64,000 bases of DNA from an uncultured Clostridia bacterium (GCA_947625155.1 CANQNG010000004.1:78438-142437), one strand, 5' to 3'; positions 25,992 to 35,664 are shown, counted from the first letter of the stretch. Numbers and translations: made by a program. Notes: generated by a model from the letters alone, not told the origin.

Positions 25992-28733
25992 ATGCAAAAG
26001 CGCTTTTCCCTGCCGAGATGCCTTGCAGCGGCACTTTCGGCAATGCTGACACTGACAGCTGTTCCCTGTATCCAGACAGCGCCGGAAGTCAGTGCTGCGG
26101 GTGTAGAATACGCACCGCAGCTCATGCACATTGCTGCCTATGACGACAGCGCCAACCTCAGTGCAGCGGACACGAAAGATGCTTCCCCCCTTGCCCTGAC
26201 AGCGGAGAACGGTACGCTCGGCGAACAGTGGCGCATCGACTACTGCGGTGCGGACGGGAACGGCAGCTATTTCAAGATCGTCAATGCCGCTTCGGGCAGA
26301 CTGCTCACGCCCATGCAGTACGGGCTTTCTTCCGGAACGGAAGCCGTCATTTACGGCAATGAGAATGACCATGCCCAGTACTGGTACATCGTTCCGACCG
26401 ACAAGGACAGCCTCGGCAACGATCTGCATTATAAGATCGTGAATTACGCCGATACCGACCTTGCGCTGACTTCCGGGAAAACAGGCTTGACCGTGGCAGA
26501 TTATGCCGGGGAAAAGGGGCAGCAGTGGCTGCTCGATCCGGCAGGGCTGCAGGGCTTTGCGGGATACTGCTTTGACGACACGACCGGAAAGGTCAAGGCT
26601 GCCGACATCGGCGGACTGCTCGGGGAAACTGTGGAAGTTTCCAATTTTGCCGATCTGCAGAAATATGCAACTGCCGACGAGCCGTACACGATCGTTGTCA
26701 CCGACAATATTTCCGTGACGGAACTGAACCTGAACGGCACACGCTATATGTGTTCTGCCGGGCGGATCTATGTTCACAGCAACAAGACCATCATCGGCAG
26801 CTACGACAAGCACACGCTGTTCAATGTGCAGTTCTGCACCGCAAGCAAAAGCGGAACGGGCAATAACATCATCCTCAAAAACTTTGAAAGCACCCATGAC
26901 AGGGACTCCAACAACAATGACTCTATCCAGTTCTATTTTGGTTCGGGGGAAAATATCTGGGTCGATCATGTGACCTTTGTCGGGCATGACGGCTACGGAG
27001 AGGCATCTAACGGCGAGGTGGACGAGGATAAATTCCTTGCGTGCTGCTATGATGCCGACTACTGCACGGTCTCGGACTGTTCCTTCGGGGCGCACAAGTA
27101 CGGGCTGATCTTAGGCTATCCGGCAGACGGTGCAGACCTTGAGGCACAGTATGACAACTACCCCCGCATGTCCCTGATCGCCAACAGTTTCCACGATACG
27201 CACACCAGAGGACCGGGGCTGATGCGGTGGGGGTATTACCATTCGCTCAACAACTATGTGAATACCTTCAGCATGGCATATACTGTCATCACCAAGGGCA
27301 AGATCTTCGCTGAGAACTGTGTCTATGAAAACGGCGGGAACGTCATCTGCGACTGGGACAAGATGACGTTCAACGGCTACTATTCGGAAACGGGTTCGAT
27401 ATTCCAGAACTGCCAGCGCACCAAGCAGGGCGGTGACTCCAACAGTACCGCACAGCCCTGTACATGGCGTCCGGCATCGAACTACCAATACAAGGCACTG
27501 ACCGCCGAACAGGCAAAGACCTACACGACTGCCTACAGCGGCGCACAGAAAACAGCGGGCAATGTCAATTACAGCACCTATGCCGCCGCAGGTGTTCCCT
27601 CGCCGGGCTTCATGGCAGGCGTAGAGGACGGCTGGGGGAGTACTGACCCGGCAGAACTGCCAGTGAATGCGTACTTCATGATACGCAATGCCAACAGCGG
27701 ACTGTATCTGGACATTGCCGGCGGAGAAGCTGCCAACGGCACGAATGTGCAGCAGTGGGGCGCATCCGAAGCCGGTACACAGGATACGTTCCGGTTCGTT
27801 CCGGCAGGAGAGGGGTACTACTACATCCAGTCCATGGTCGGGGACAAGACGTATGTGATCGACGTGACAGGCGGCAAGACGGAAAACGGCACCAATATCG
27901 AGCTGTATGCCTATAAGGGCAACGACAACCAGAAATTCCTCCTGACTGCCAATGCAGACGGCAGCTATCAGATCCACCCGAAGAAGGATACCGCTGCCTT
28001 TGTGGAGATCGCTTCTGCATCGGAAGAAGCCGGCGCAAACTGCGCACTCTGGGGGAAAACGGGTTCTGCGTGTCAGAACTGGTTCTTGGACGAGGTGACC
28101 TTTGCCGGGGAGACCATGGACAGGGCGCTTTCCTATCAGTTCACGAATGCGGATGCCGGAACACCCCTTGCGGGACAGGATGCATGGACTGTGAAACCGG
28201 CGACCGGAGATCTGTACTACCTGATCTCGGGCGGGCAGTATCTCACCGTGCAGGACGGCAAGACGGTACTTGCGGATGCGGATACCACCACCAATGTGCA
28301 AATGATGCGCTTCGTGAAGGATCCGGACGGCACGTACAGCATTGTACCCCGTGCCGGTTATGACAAGACAGCAGAGCGCTACACGCAGGCGGTCGGGGCT
28401 TCTTCCGTGGAGGCTTTCAGCGGTGCAGCCGGGCAGAGATGGCTTGTCGAAACAGCGCCCCTCTTTCTGCCGCCCGAACCTGTTCCGCCTACCGAACCTG
28501 TAAAGCCGACCGAACCCGTTCCGCCCACTGAACCGGATACCCCTCCGGTCATAGGTGATGTCAATGCGGACGGGGCAGCCACGCTTGCCGATATTGTCGT
28601 ACTCCAGAAATGGCTGCTCGGCAGCGGTACACTGACAGCATGGCAGAATGTGGATATGGACAGGAACGGGATGATCGACATTTTTGATCTTGGACTGCTC
28701 AAGCATTTTGTCTCTGGTATTTCTAAAGGATAA
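25992..28733 (+). CDS. secreted pectate lyase (PL1-like) with RICIN-type lectin domains and C-terminal dockerin
   Basis: NIWVDHVTFVGHDGYGE...DYCTVSDCSFGAHKYGLILG; RICIN-like repeats before and after; PTEPVPPTEP linker; GDVNADGAATLADIVVLQKWLL...NVDMDRNGMIDIFDLGLLKHFV. Confidence 0.9.
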   Translation: MQKRFSLPRCLAAALSAMLTLTAVPCIQTAPEVSAAGVEYAPQLMHIAAYDDSANLSAADTKDASPLALTAENGTLGEQWRIDYCGADGNGSYFKIVNAASGRLLTPMQYGLSSGTEAVIYGNENDHAQYWYIVPTDKDSLGNDLHYKIVNYADTDLALTSGKTGLTVADYAGEKGQQWLLDPAGLQGFAGYCFDDTTGKVKAADIGGLLGETVEVSNFADLQKYATADEPYTIVVTDNISVTELNLNGTRYMCSAGRIYVHSNKTIIGSYDKHTLFNVQFCTASKSGTGNNIILKNFESTHDRDSNNNDSIQFYFGSGENIWVDHVTFVGHDGYGEASNGEVDEDKFLACCYDADYCTVSDCSFGAHKYGLILGYPADGADLEAQYDNYPRMSLIANSFHDTHTRGPGLMRWGYYHSLNNYVNTFSMAYTVITKGKIFAENCVYENGGNVICDWDKMTFNGYYSETGSIFQNCQRTKQGGDSNSTAQPCTWRPASNYQYKALTAEQAKTYTTAYSGAQKTAGNVNYSTYAAAGVPSPGFMAGVEDGWGSTDPAELPVNAYFMIRNANSGLYLDIAGGEAANGTNVQQWGASEAGTQDTFRFVPAGEGYYYIQSMVGDKTYVIDVTGGKTENGTNIELYAYKGNDNQKFLLTANADGSYQIHPKKDTAAFVEIASASEEAGANCALWGKTGSACQNWFLDEVTFAGETMDRALSYQFTNADAGTPLAGQDAWTVKPATGDLYYLISGGQYLTVQDGKTVLADADTTTNVQMMRFVKDPDGTYSIVPRAGYDKTAERYTQAVGASSVEAFSGAAGQRWLVETAPLFLPPEPVPPTEPVKPTEPVPPTEPDTPPVIGDVNADGAATLADIVVLQKWLLGSGTLTAWQNVDMDRNGMIDIFDLGLLKHFVSGISKG

Positions 28734-28742
28734 TATAACATG

Positions 28743-28783
28743 AAAAAGTCTGTCCGGCTGTGATGCTGGACAGACTCTTTTTT
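28743..28783. terminator. Rho-independent terminator
   Basis: AAAGTCTGTCC...GGACAGACTCTTTTTT. Confidence 0.8.
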
Positions 28784-29486
28784 ACACCATTTGTTCTTCC
28801 AAAACCACCCGTAATTTCCGGATGATCTTCTTTTCCAGACGGGAGATGTAGGACTGTGAAATGCCGATGCGGTCGGCGACTTCTTTCTGTGTCATCTCCT
28901 TTTTCCCGCCAAGCCCGAAGCGGTATTCGAGGATCTCCCGCTCCCGGGGCGGCAGGTCGTGAACGGCGTTCAGCAGCATTTCCCGTTCTGATTCCCACTC
29001 GATGCCACGGCTGACAATGTCCTCTTCCGTGCCGAGTACGTCCGACAGCAGGAGTTCGTTGCCGTCCCAGTCCACGTTCAGCGGTTCGTCAATGGAAATT
29101 TCGCCCCGGTACTGTGAGGACTTCCGCAGGAACATCAGAATTTCATTTTCGATACACCGGGATGCATAGGTCGCAAGCTTGATATTTTTGTCCGGGCAGA
29201 ATGTGCCGACTGCCTTGATCAAGCCGATCGTGCCAATGGAAATAAGATCTTCGAGACAGATGCTGGATGTCTCGAATTTTTTTGCGATGTAGACAACAAG
29301 CCGGAGATTGTGGACGATGAGCGTTTCCCGTGCCTGTGTGTCGCCCTGTGCAAGTCGGGCAAATACAGCCGCTTCTTCCTCTTTGGTAAGGGGCGGCGGC
29401 AACGTGTCCGACCCGCTGATGTAGTCCACCCGGCAGGGGCGGAACAGCTTGTGCAGGAATTGCTTGACGGCTTGTAAAATGTTCAT
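28782..29486 (-). CDS. sigE: RNA polymerase sporulation sigma factor SigE
   Basis: [50 protein letters not shown]-terminal pro-sequence. Confidence 0.95.
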   Translation of the reverse strand: MNILQAVKQFLHKLFRPCRVDYISGSDTLPPPLTKEEEAAVFARLAQGDTQARETLIVHNLRLVVYIAKKFETSSICLEDLISIGTIGLIKAVGTFCPDKNIKLATYASRCIENEILMFLRKSSQYRGEISIDEPLNVDWDGNELLLSDVLGTEEDIVSRGIEWESEREMLLNAVHDLPPREREILEYRFGLGGKKEMTQKEVADRIGISQSYISRLEKKIIRKLRVVLEEQMV

Positions 29487-29497
29487 GAAAAGACCTC

Positions 29498-30286
29498 CTA
29501 ACAGCGCAGCAGTTTCGGGTTGAAAATTGCCTTATGTTCCGTCTGTCCGCCGATACCGACGAGCACGTCCACGGATTTTGCTGTTTCCTCTTTCCGGATG
29601 AGGACTTCATCCGGTCGGAATACGTACACCAGACCCGTTCCGGCAGCTGTGGCATACGGCAGCGGACGGAAACGGGCGGGCGGGAGCGTTTCCGGGAGCA
29701 AAGCAGAAAGTGCTTCCCGTTCGCAGAGAATGACAGGCTTGCCCGTGCAGAAATCCACGAGGGTATTCCCGGTGTCGGCAAGCCCCTCCACGGCTGCCGT
29801 GTGCGCCCCGTAGCGGATATGCACCGTGTAGCCGTCTGCCGTGGGGTGGGTACGGTTATGGAAATATTGCACGACACACAGCATCCCATAGGCAGCGATC
29901 GTCCACAGGACAAGCGCACGCAGGCTGATGTCCGGGTACCAGCTCCCGTTGGCATACCAGACACGCCCGGAGAGTGACAGCGCTAACAGGATGCCTGCCA
30001 TTCCACAGCTCACACCCCCGAAGCACAGCAGTTTCTGCCAGAACTGCCTCCGCCCGAATGTGATCAGGCACATCCCTGCCGCCAGTCCTGCTTTGCACAG
30101 GAGCGACAGCAGGAACGGCAGCGGCGGCAGCAGGATCATCAGCGAACCCGCAGCCCCCAGCCCTGCCCCTGTCAGACATCTACCGGTGCGGCATTTTGTG
30201 TGGGTCAGCCTTGCGGTCAGGCGCAGGAGCAGGAAATTCATGTATAAGTTGCACACGAGCAGTACATCTACATAGACTGTCCTCAT
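29498..30286 (-). CDS. spoIIGA: sigma-E processing peptidase SpoIIGA
   Basis: Five TM helices then [18 protein letters not shown] aspartic protease motif; upstream of sigE. Confidence 0.92.
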   Translation of the reverse strand: MRTVYVDVLLVCNLYMNFLLLRLTARLTHTKCRTGRCLTGAGLGAAGSLMILLPPLPFLLSLLCKAGLAAGMCLITFGRRQFWQKLLCFGGVSCGMAGILLALSLSGRVWYANGSWYPDISLRALVLWTIAAYGMLCVVQYFHNRTHPTADGYTVHIRYGAHTAAVEGLADTGNTLVDFCTGKPVILCEREALSALLPETLPPARFRPLPYATAAGTGLVYVFRPDEVLIRKEETAKSVDVLVGIGGQTEHKAIFNPKLLRC

Positions 30287-30304
30287 CCGATCCCCCCTGC
30301 TTGT

Positions 30305-30339
30305 ATTATAGCACTGTGGAGAGGGCGGAACTTGTCGGA
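30305..30339 (-). promoter_or_regulatory. candidate spoIIG-type (Spo0A-activated) promoter
   Basis: Minus strand TATAAT (30310-30305) with CCGACA (30338-30333) at 22-nt spacing overlapping a TGTCGGA near-0A-box. Confidence 0.5.
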
Positions 30340-30366
30340 ATGCGGACAGGCGGAAAAATTTTCATT

Positions 30367-30396
30367 GCATGAAGCACTTTCTCCCAGTACATACTA
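30367..30396 (+). promoter_or_regulatory. candidate sigma-G promoter upstream of sigG
   Basis: GCATG-18 nt-CATACTA. Confidence 0.6.
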
Positions 30397-30421
30397 TTTT
30401 TAGCGAAAGGAAGTGCATCAA

Positions 30422-31195
30422 ATGGCATATCATAAGGTAGTCATTGCCGGTATCAACACTGCCGAGCTGAAAGTCATGCGGGAGGAAGAAAAAATGGCTC
30501 TGCTCCGGGAATACAAGGAGACCGGCAGCAAAGCCGTCCGGGACAAGCTCATTCAGGGCAATCTGCGGCTCGTCCTGAGCGTGGTGCAGCGGTTTGCGGG
30601 ACGGGGAGAGGACGTGGACGACCTGTTCCAGATCGGGGTGGTCGGGCTGATGAAAGCGATCAATAATTTCGACCTGAGCAAAGAGGTGCGGTTCTCGACC
30701 TATTGCGTGCCAATGATCAGCGGCGAACTGCGGCGGCATCTGCGGGACTATAACCAGATCAAGGTCAGCCGTTCGCTGCGGGATCTGGCATACAAGGCGA
30801 TCCAAGCAAAGGATGTCCTCACCGCACGCCTGCAAAGAGAACCGACCATGGACGAGATCGCACAGGAGATCGGCGAAAAGCGCTCCGATATCGTGATCGC
30901 CCTCGAAAGCATCAGCGACCCGGTCTCCCTGTATGAACCGGTGTATTCGGATGCGGGAGACACGCTGTATGTCATGGATCAGATCAGCGACAGAGACAGT
31001 GCGGATAGCTGGATCGCCGAATTTTCCATGCGGGATGCCATGAAAGCATTGGAGGACAGGGAAAAGAACATTTTATATCTGCGCTTTCTCTGCGGACGGA
31101 CACAAATGGAAGTCGCCAAGGAGATCGGCATTTCACAGGCACAGGTCTCCCGGCTGGAAAAGGGCGCTATCGCCAAGATCAAGGAAGCTATCTGA
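30422..31195 (+). CDS. sigG: RNA polymerase sporulation sigma factor SigG
   Basis: YHKVVIAGINTAELKVM; NLRLVLSVVQRFAGRGEDVDDLFQIGVVGLMKAI; SLRDLAYKAIQAKD. Confidence 0.95.
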   Translation: MAYHKVVIAGINTAELKVMREEEKMALLREYKETGSKAVRDKLIQGNLRLVLSVVQRFAGRGEDVDDLFQIGVVGLMKAINNFDLSKEVRFSTYCVPMISGELRRHLRDYNQIKVSRSLRDLAYKAIQAKDVLTARLQREPTMDEIAQEIGEKRSDIVIALESISDPVSLYEPVYSDAGDTLYVMDQISDRDSADSWIAEFSMRDAMKALEDREKNILYLRFLCGRTQMEVAKEIGISQAQVSRLEKGAIAKIKEAI

Positions 31196-31312
31196 TAGGA
31201 GTCCCTGAAGCGGCTGTCACGCTTCAGGGACGGCGTATTTTATAATGCATACAAAAAAATTCTGTCAGAATACAGCAATTTCAACAAAATGCGAAGAATC
31301 TGTTCGGATGTC

Positions 31313-31341
31313 TTGACTTATCCCGGAAAAAATAGTATAAT
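31313..31341 (+). promoter_or_regulatory. sigma-A-type promoter of serC-serA
   Basis: TTGACT-17 nt-TATAAT. Confidence 0.8.
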
Positions 31342-31350
31342 AAATGTGTT

Positions 31351-31414
31351 CAGGTGTTGCGGCGGATATAGGATCCGTTCGTTAAATTTTTAACGAACCA
31401 GCCGCTGTTTCCTG
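31351..31414 (+). promoter_or_regulatory. structured 5' leader / inverted-repeat operator of serC
   Basis: 10-bp arms GTTCGTTAAA-tt-TTTAACGAAC (31377-31398) nested in GCGGC/GCCGC and CAGG/CCTG. Confidence 0.5.
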
Positions 31415-31446
31415 CCATACTACTATCGATTTTGGAGGTCATTGCA

Positions 31447-32532
31447 ATGAGCAGAGTGTACAATTTCAGCGCAGGACCGGCTGTTCTGCCGGAGGAAGTC
31501 CTGCGTGAAGCAGCAGAGGAGATGCTGGATTACAAGGGCTGCGGGATGTCCGTGATGGAAATGTCCCACCGTTCCAAGATGTTCCAGCAGATCATTGACG
31601 AAGCAGAGCAGGATCTGCGTGACCTGATGGGCATCCCGGATAACTACAAGGTGCTGTTTTTGCAGGGCGGCGCTTCCCAGCAGTTCGCTGCTGTCCCCAT
31701 GAACCTGATGAAGAACGGCAAAGCCGGCTACATCATCACCGGTCAGTGGGCAAAGAAAGCCTTTCAGGAAGCGAAAAAATACGGTCAGGCTGTAGAGCTG
31801 GCTTCTTCTGCTGACAAGACCTTTTCCTATATCCCGGACTGCTCCGATCTGGACATCCCGGAGGATGCGGATTATGTATACATCTGCCAGAACAACACGA
31901 TCTACGGTACAGTATTCAAACAGCTCCCGAATACCAAGGGCAAGGAGCTTGTCGCTGACGTTTCTTCCTGCTTCCTGAGCGAGCCGATCGATGTGACGAA
32001 GTACGGCGTGATCTATGGCGGCGTGCAGAAGAATGTCGGTCCTGCCGGCGTGGTCATCGCCATCATCCGTGAGGATCTGATCCCCGAAGAACCGCCCGTC
32101 AAGGATACGCCTACCATGCTTGCATGGAAAACACAGGCAGACGCAGGTTCTCTCTACAATACACCGCCTTGCTATGGCATCTACATCTGCGGCAAGGTAT
32201 TCAAGTGGCTGAAGAAAATGGGCGGTCTTGCAGCAATGAAGGCACACAACGAGAAGAAGGCTGCGATCCTGTACGATTTCCTCGACCAGAGCAAGATGTT
32301 CAAGGGGACGGTACGCAAGGAGGATCGTTCTCTGATGAACGTGCCGTTCGTTACGGGCGATGCAGACCTGGATGCGAAATTCGTTGCCGAGGCAAAGAAA
32401 GCCGGCTTTGAGAACCTCAAGGGTCACAGAACGGTCGGCGGCATGAGAGCTTCTATCTACAACGCAATGCCGATCGAGGGCGTGGAGAAGCTGGTCGCTT
32501 TCATGAAGAAATTCGAGGAAGAGAACGCATAA
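31447..32532 (+). CDS. serC: phosphoserine aminotransferase
   Basis: VYNFSAGPAVLPEEVLREAAEEMLDYKGCGMSVMEMSHRS. Confidence 0.95.
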   Translation: MSRVYNFSAGPAVLPEEVLREAAEEMLDYKGCGMSVMEMSHRSKMFQQIIDEAEQDLRDLMGIPDNYKVLFLQGGASQQFAAVPMNLMKNGKAGYIITGQWAKKAFQEAKKYGQAVELASSADKTFSYIPDCSDLDIPEDADYVYICQNNTIYGTVFKQLPNTKGKELVADVSSCFLSEPIDVTKYGVIYGGVQKNVGPAGVVIAIIREDLIPEEPPVKDTPTMLAWKTQADAGSLYNTPPCYGIYICGKVFKWLKKMGGLAAMKAHNEKKAAILYDFLDQSKMFKGTVRKEDRSLMNVPFVTGDADLDAKFVAEAKKAGFENLKGHRTVGGMRASIYNAMPIEGVEKLVAFMKKFEEENA

Positions 32533-32556
32533 GTACATAGCAAGGAGGAAATACCC

Positions 32557-33666
32557 ATGTACAATATTCTGACACTCAACAAGATCGCTGCCTGCGGTAC
32601 GGAGAAATTCGACAAGGCAAAGTACACGGTATCGGATTCCGTGGAGGACCCGACCGGTATTCTGGTACGCTCCGCTGTGATGCATGACATGACATTCGGT
32701 GCAGACCTGCTTGCTATCGGCAGAGCAGGTGCGGGCACAAATAATATCCCAGTTGACAAGTGCGCAGAGCAGGGCATCGTTGTATTCAACACCCCCGGTG
32801 CCAATGCCAATGCCGTCAAGGAACTGGTGCTTGCCGGGCTGTTCCTGTCCTCCCGTAAGGTGACAAAGGCTGTTGCATGGGCAGCAGATCTGAAGGACAC
32901 CGAGGAAATGAACGTGGCAAAGCAGGTCGAAAAGGGCAAGAGCCAGTTTGCAGGTCCGGAAGTACTGGGCAAGACACTTGGTGTCATTGGTCTGGGTGCG
33001 ATCGGGCGCAAGGTAGCAGAGGCTGCTGCTGCACTGGGTATGACGGTCATCGGTACGGATCCGTTCCTGAGTGAGGCTGCTGCTGCGGAGATCGCTCCGT
33101 TCTGCAAAGTCGTTGCGACCAAGGAAGAAGTCTATGCTGCTGCGGATTATATCACGCTCCATGTACCGTGCAATGCGGATACCAAGGGCTTTATGAATGC
33201 CGCTGTATTTGCACAGCTCAAGGACGGTGCAAGGATCCTGAACTTCGCAAGAGGTGAGCTGGTGAACGATACTGATCTCGAGGCTGCGCTGGCATCCGGC
33301 AAGGTCGCTTGCTATGTGACCGATTTCCCGAATGCCAAGACCGTTGCGATGGACGGTGTCGTGGCTATCCCGCATCTGGGCGCATCTACGCCCGAATCTG
33401 AGGACAACTGCGCTAAAATGGCAGCCGATGAGCTGATCGACTACATCGAGAACGGCAATATCCGGAACAGTGTCAACTTCCCGAACGTTTCCTGCGATGC
33501 TGCCGGAAGAAAGGTCTGTGTCCTGTTCAAAGAGGGTGCAGACGTGACCGGTGCATGCTGCTCCGGCGTGAAGAAGGGCTTCGGCTATGCGATCTTCACA
33601 GGGAATGCCGATGCAGATGCCCTTGCTGCCAAGGATGGCGTGATCAAGGTAAGAGTGATCGGCTGA
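32557..33666 (+). CDS. serA: D-3-phosphoglycerate dehydrogenase
   Basis: IGRAGAGTNNIPVDKCAEQGIVVFNTPGANANAVKEL; LGVIGLGAIGRKVAEAA. Confidence 0.9.
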   Translation: MYNILTLNKIAACGTEKFDKAKYTVSDSVEDPTGILVRSAVMHDMTFGADLLAIGRAGAGTNNIPVDKCAEQGIVVFNTPGANANAVKELVLAGLFLSSRKVTKAVAWAADLKDTEEMNVAKQVEKGKSQFAGPEVLGKTLGVIGLGAIGRKVAEAAAALGMTVIGTDPFLSEAAAAEIAPFCKVVATKEEVYAAADYITLHVPCNADTKGFMNAAVFAQLKDGARILNFARGELVNDTDLEAALASGKVACYVTDFPNAKTVAMDGVVAIPHLGASTPESEDNCAKMAADELIDYIENGNIRNSVNFPNVSCDAAGRKVCVLFKEGADVTGACCSGVKKGFGYAIFTGNADADALAAKDGVIKVRVIG

Positions 33667-33686
33667 ATAGTATGATTTGACTTGTA

Positions 33687-33716
33687 AAAGAGGACACGGC
33701 GGTGTCCTCTTTTTTT
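33687..33716. terminator. Rho-independent terminator
   Basis: AAAGAGGACACcgcgGTGTCCTCTTTTTTT. Confidence 0.85.
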
Positions 33717-33804
33717 GCGCTTTCAGTCATGCAAGCCGACCTTTGCAGCTGACTTCACGCTGCCCCCCATCCCCTCTAAACTTCACTATCAGTCGTCAGT
33801 GTCA

Positions 33805-34653
33805 CTATAGAGCCGCCACATCCGCATAATCCATCTGCGGATGCAGTGCTAAATTGATACCGCAAGCCAACAGCTGTGCCGCCTGTAAAATAAGCCTGTC
33901 CACGTCACGGGGCGTGACCATCATGTCCTGCTTGGTGGGCAGGGGCAGCTTGCCTGTCAGGTCTTCGGCTATGGTACGCATGCCGATGACGGTCGGTACA
34001 CCGATACCAATGACCGGGATGCCAAATGTTTCCGCATTCAGGGCTGCCCGGTGATTGGCGACACCGCTGCCGGGAGAAATGCCAGTATCAGAGATCTGGA
34101 TCGTCGTGCCGAGCCTTTCCAGTGAGGAACAGGCAAGCGCATCTACGGCGATCACCGCAGAGGGCTTGATGCGTTCCGCTACTGCCTGTAGGAGTTCGGC
34201 TGTCTCGATGCCCGTCTGCCCCAATACGCCGCCCGCAAGGACACAGACGGGGCGGAGATCTTTGAGGAATGCTTCATCCTCGTCTGCCAACTCCTGCTTC
34301 AGGTGGCGGGTCGCAAGGACTTTTGCGGTCGTGCGAGGTCCGAGGGCATCGGGGGTGATGTCCATATTCCCTAACCCGGCGACCAGCACGCAGCCCTCGT
34401 CCGGCAGCAGCGGTCGCAGCTCGGCGGCAAGTTCTTGTGCCATGGGTCCGTGGTCGTCCGAAAAACGGGACAGCGCCTGCCCTTCCAGTGTGATATAGCG
34501 CCCCTTTCCCTTTCCGAGGGGTCTGCCGCTTTCGTCGTCGGCAATGTGGATCTCTGTGATGCGGAAATGCTCGCCCCGCTTGTGCTCTGTGACGCCGGAT
34601 GGCTTGCGCACGGCGGCAAGGCTTTCCAAGGCAAGGTCAGTTCGGTATTGCAT
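33805..34653 (-). CDS. gpr: GPR endopeptidase (spore germination protease)
   Basis: YRTDLALE; VAGLGNMDITPDALGPRT; DALACSSLERLGTTIQISDTGISPGSGV. Confidence 0.95.
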   Translation of the reverse strand: MQYRTDLALESLAAVRKPSGVTEHKRGEHFRITEIHIADDESGRPLGKGKGRYITLEGQALSRFSDDHGPMAQELAAELRPLLPDEGCVLVAGLGNMDITPDALGPRTTAKVLATRHLKQELADEDEAFLKDLRPVCVLAGGVLGQTGIETAELLQAVAERIKPSAVIAVDALACSSLERLGTTIQISDTGISPGSGVANHRAALNAETFGIPVIGIGVPTVIGMRTIAEDLTGKLPLPTKQDMMVTPRDVDRLILQAAQLLACGINLALHPQMDYADVAAL

Positions 34654-34738
34654 GTTCTCTCCTTTCCTGTTTCCGGAAATTTGTACTAACTGCCGAAAAT
34701 GTGGAAAACTTTTCAGCAGAAATTCGTGAAAAAATTTC

Positions 34739-34767
34739 TTGCATTTTTCCGGAAAGCGTGGTATAAT
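34739..34767 (+). promoter_or_regulatory. sigma-A-type promoter of rpsT
   Basis: TTGCAT-17 nt-TATAAT. Confidence 0.75.
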
Positions 34768-34899
34768 AATAAGAGCTGTAGTAACGGCATACTATGCAGG
34801 AACGGTCGTGCCGTCCAAAAGCAGAAGTGTCTCACTGCTTTTCTATTTTGTGCCGATCCAGCGCTTTTATACGCAAACAAAAGGGAGGTGCGTTCAGGA

Positions 34900-35154
34900 A
34901 TGCCGAATATCAGATCTGCCAAGAAAAGAGTCAAGGTAAATAAGACAAAGGCTGCTGCCAATAAGGCAAGAAAGTCTGAGCTCAAGACCATGATCAAGAA
35001 GGCTGAGCTGGCTTGCGCAAACAACGATGCCAACAAGGAGGCTGCTGTCAGAGCTGCCATCAAGCGTGTCGATCAGGCTTGTGCCAAAAATCTGCTGCAC
35101 AAGAACAATGCAGCAAGAAAGAAGTCTCATCTGGCAAAGCTTCTCAACGCATAA
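34900..35154 (+). CDS. rpsT: 30S ribosomal protein S20
   Basis: MPNIRSAKKRVKVNKTKAAANKARKSELKTMIKKAE. Confidence 0.95.
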   Translation: MPNIRSAKKRVKVNKTKAAANKARKSELKTMIKKAELACANNDANKEAAVRAAIKRVDQACAKNLLHKNNAARKKSHLAKLLNA

Positions 35155-35156
35155 TA

Positions 35157-35198
35157 AAAACCCCGCCCCTATCTCACAGGGGCGGGGATCTTTGTTAT
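35157..35198. terminator. bidirectional terminator hairpin
   Basis: CCCCGCCCCTatctcacAGGGGCGGGG + T-rich. Confidence 0.8.
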
Positions 35199-35428
35199 CA
35201 GCTCATAGAACCAAGCTGTTCCGGTGTCTCATCACCAAGACGGAAGAGCAGCGTGGTCGTCCAAATGGCTGAGATCGCCACAAGGATATAGACAGCTCTG
35301 CTCAGGATCGAACCTGCACCGCCAAACAGCCATGCAACGAGGTCAAATTCAAAGATACCGACCAGACCCCAGTTGATACCGCCAATGATCAGCAGCGTCA
35401 GGAAGATCTTATCCCAGATATGATCCAT
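35198..35428 (-). CDS. DUF378 family membrane protein
   Basis: KIFLTLLIIGGINWGLVGIFEFDLVAWLFG. Confidence 0.85.
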   Translation of the reverse strand: MDHIWDKIFLTLLIIGGINWGLVGIFEFDLVAWLFGGAGSILSRAVYILVAISAIWTTTLLFRLGDETPEQLGSMS

Positions 35429-35635
35429 ATGCTTTCCCTCTTTTCTGCGAGCCGCTTTTTGCAAGCCGGCTCGGAATTTTTCCAAACCGTTACATGGCTC
35501 ACAGAGATAGTATGTGCGTTCCGTTCGGATCTATACTGGAGATCTCTGAGATATTATGAAAAAAACAACATTGTGTGCGATCATTTACAGTATGCAAAAA
35601 TTCCGGGTCAGGGCAGGCTTTTGTTGAAAAAAGAC

Positions 35636-35664
35636 TTGCTTTTTTTCGATAAATGTGGTAGAAT
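35636..35664 (+). promoter_or_regulatory. dnaA promoter
   Basis: TTGCTT-17 nt-TAGAAT. Confidence 0.6.

Noticed and set aside
31423-33375. 650-aa minus-strand ORF antisense to serC-serA
   Set aside because: Codon-bias shadow of two well-supported genes in a GC-rich genome; no recognisable domain
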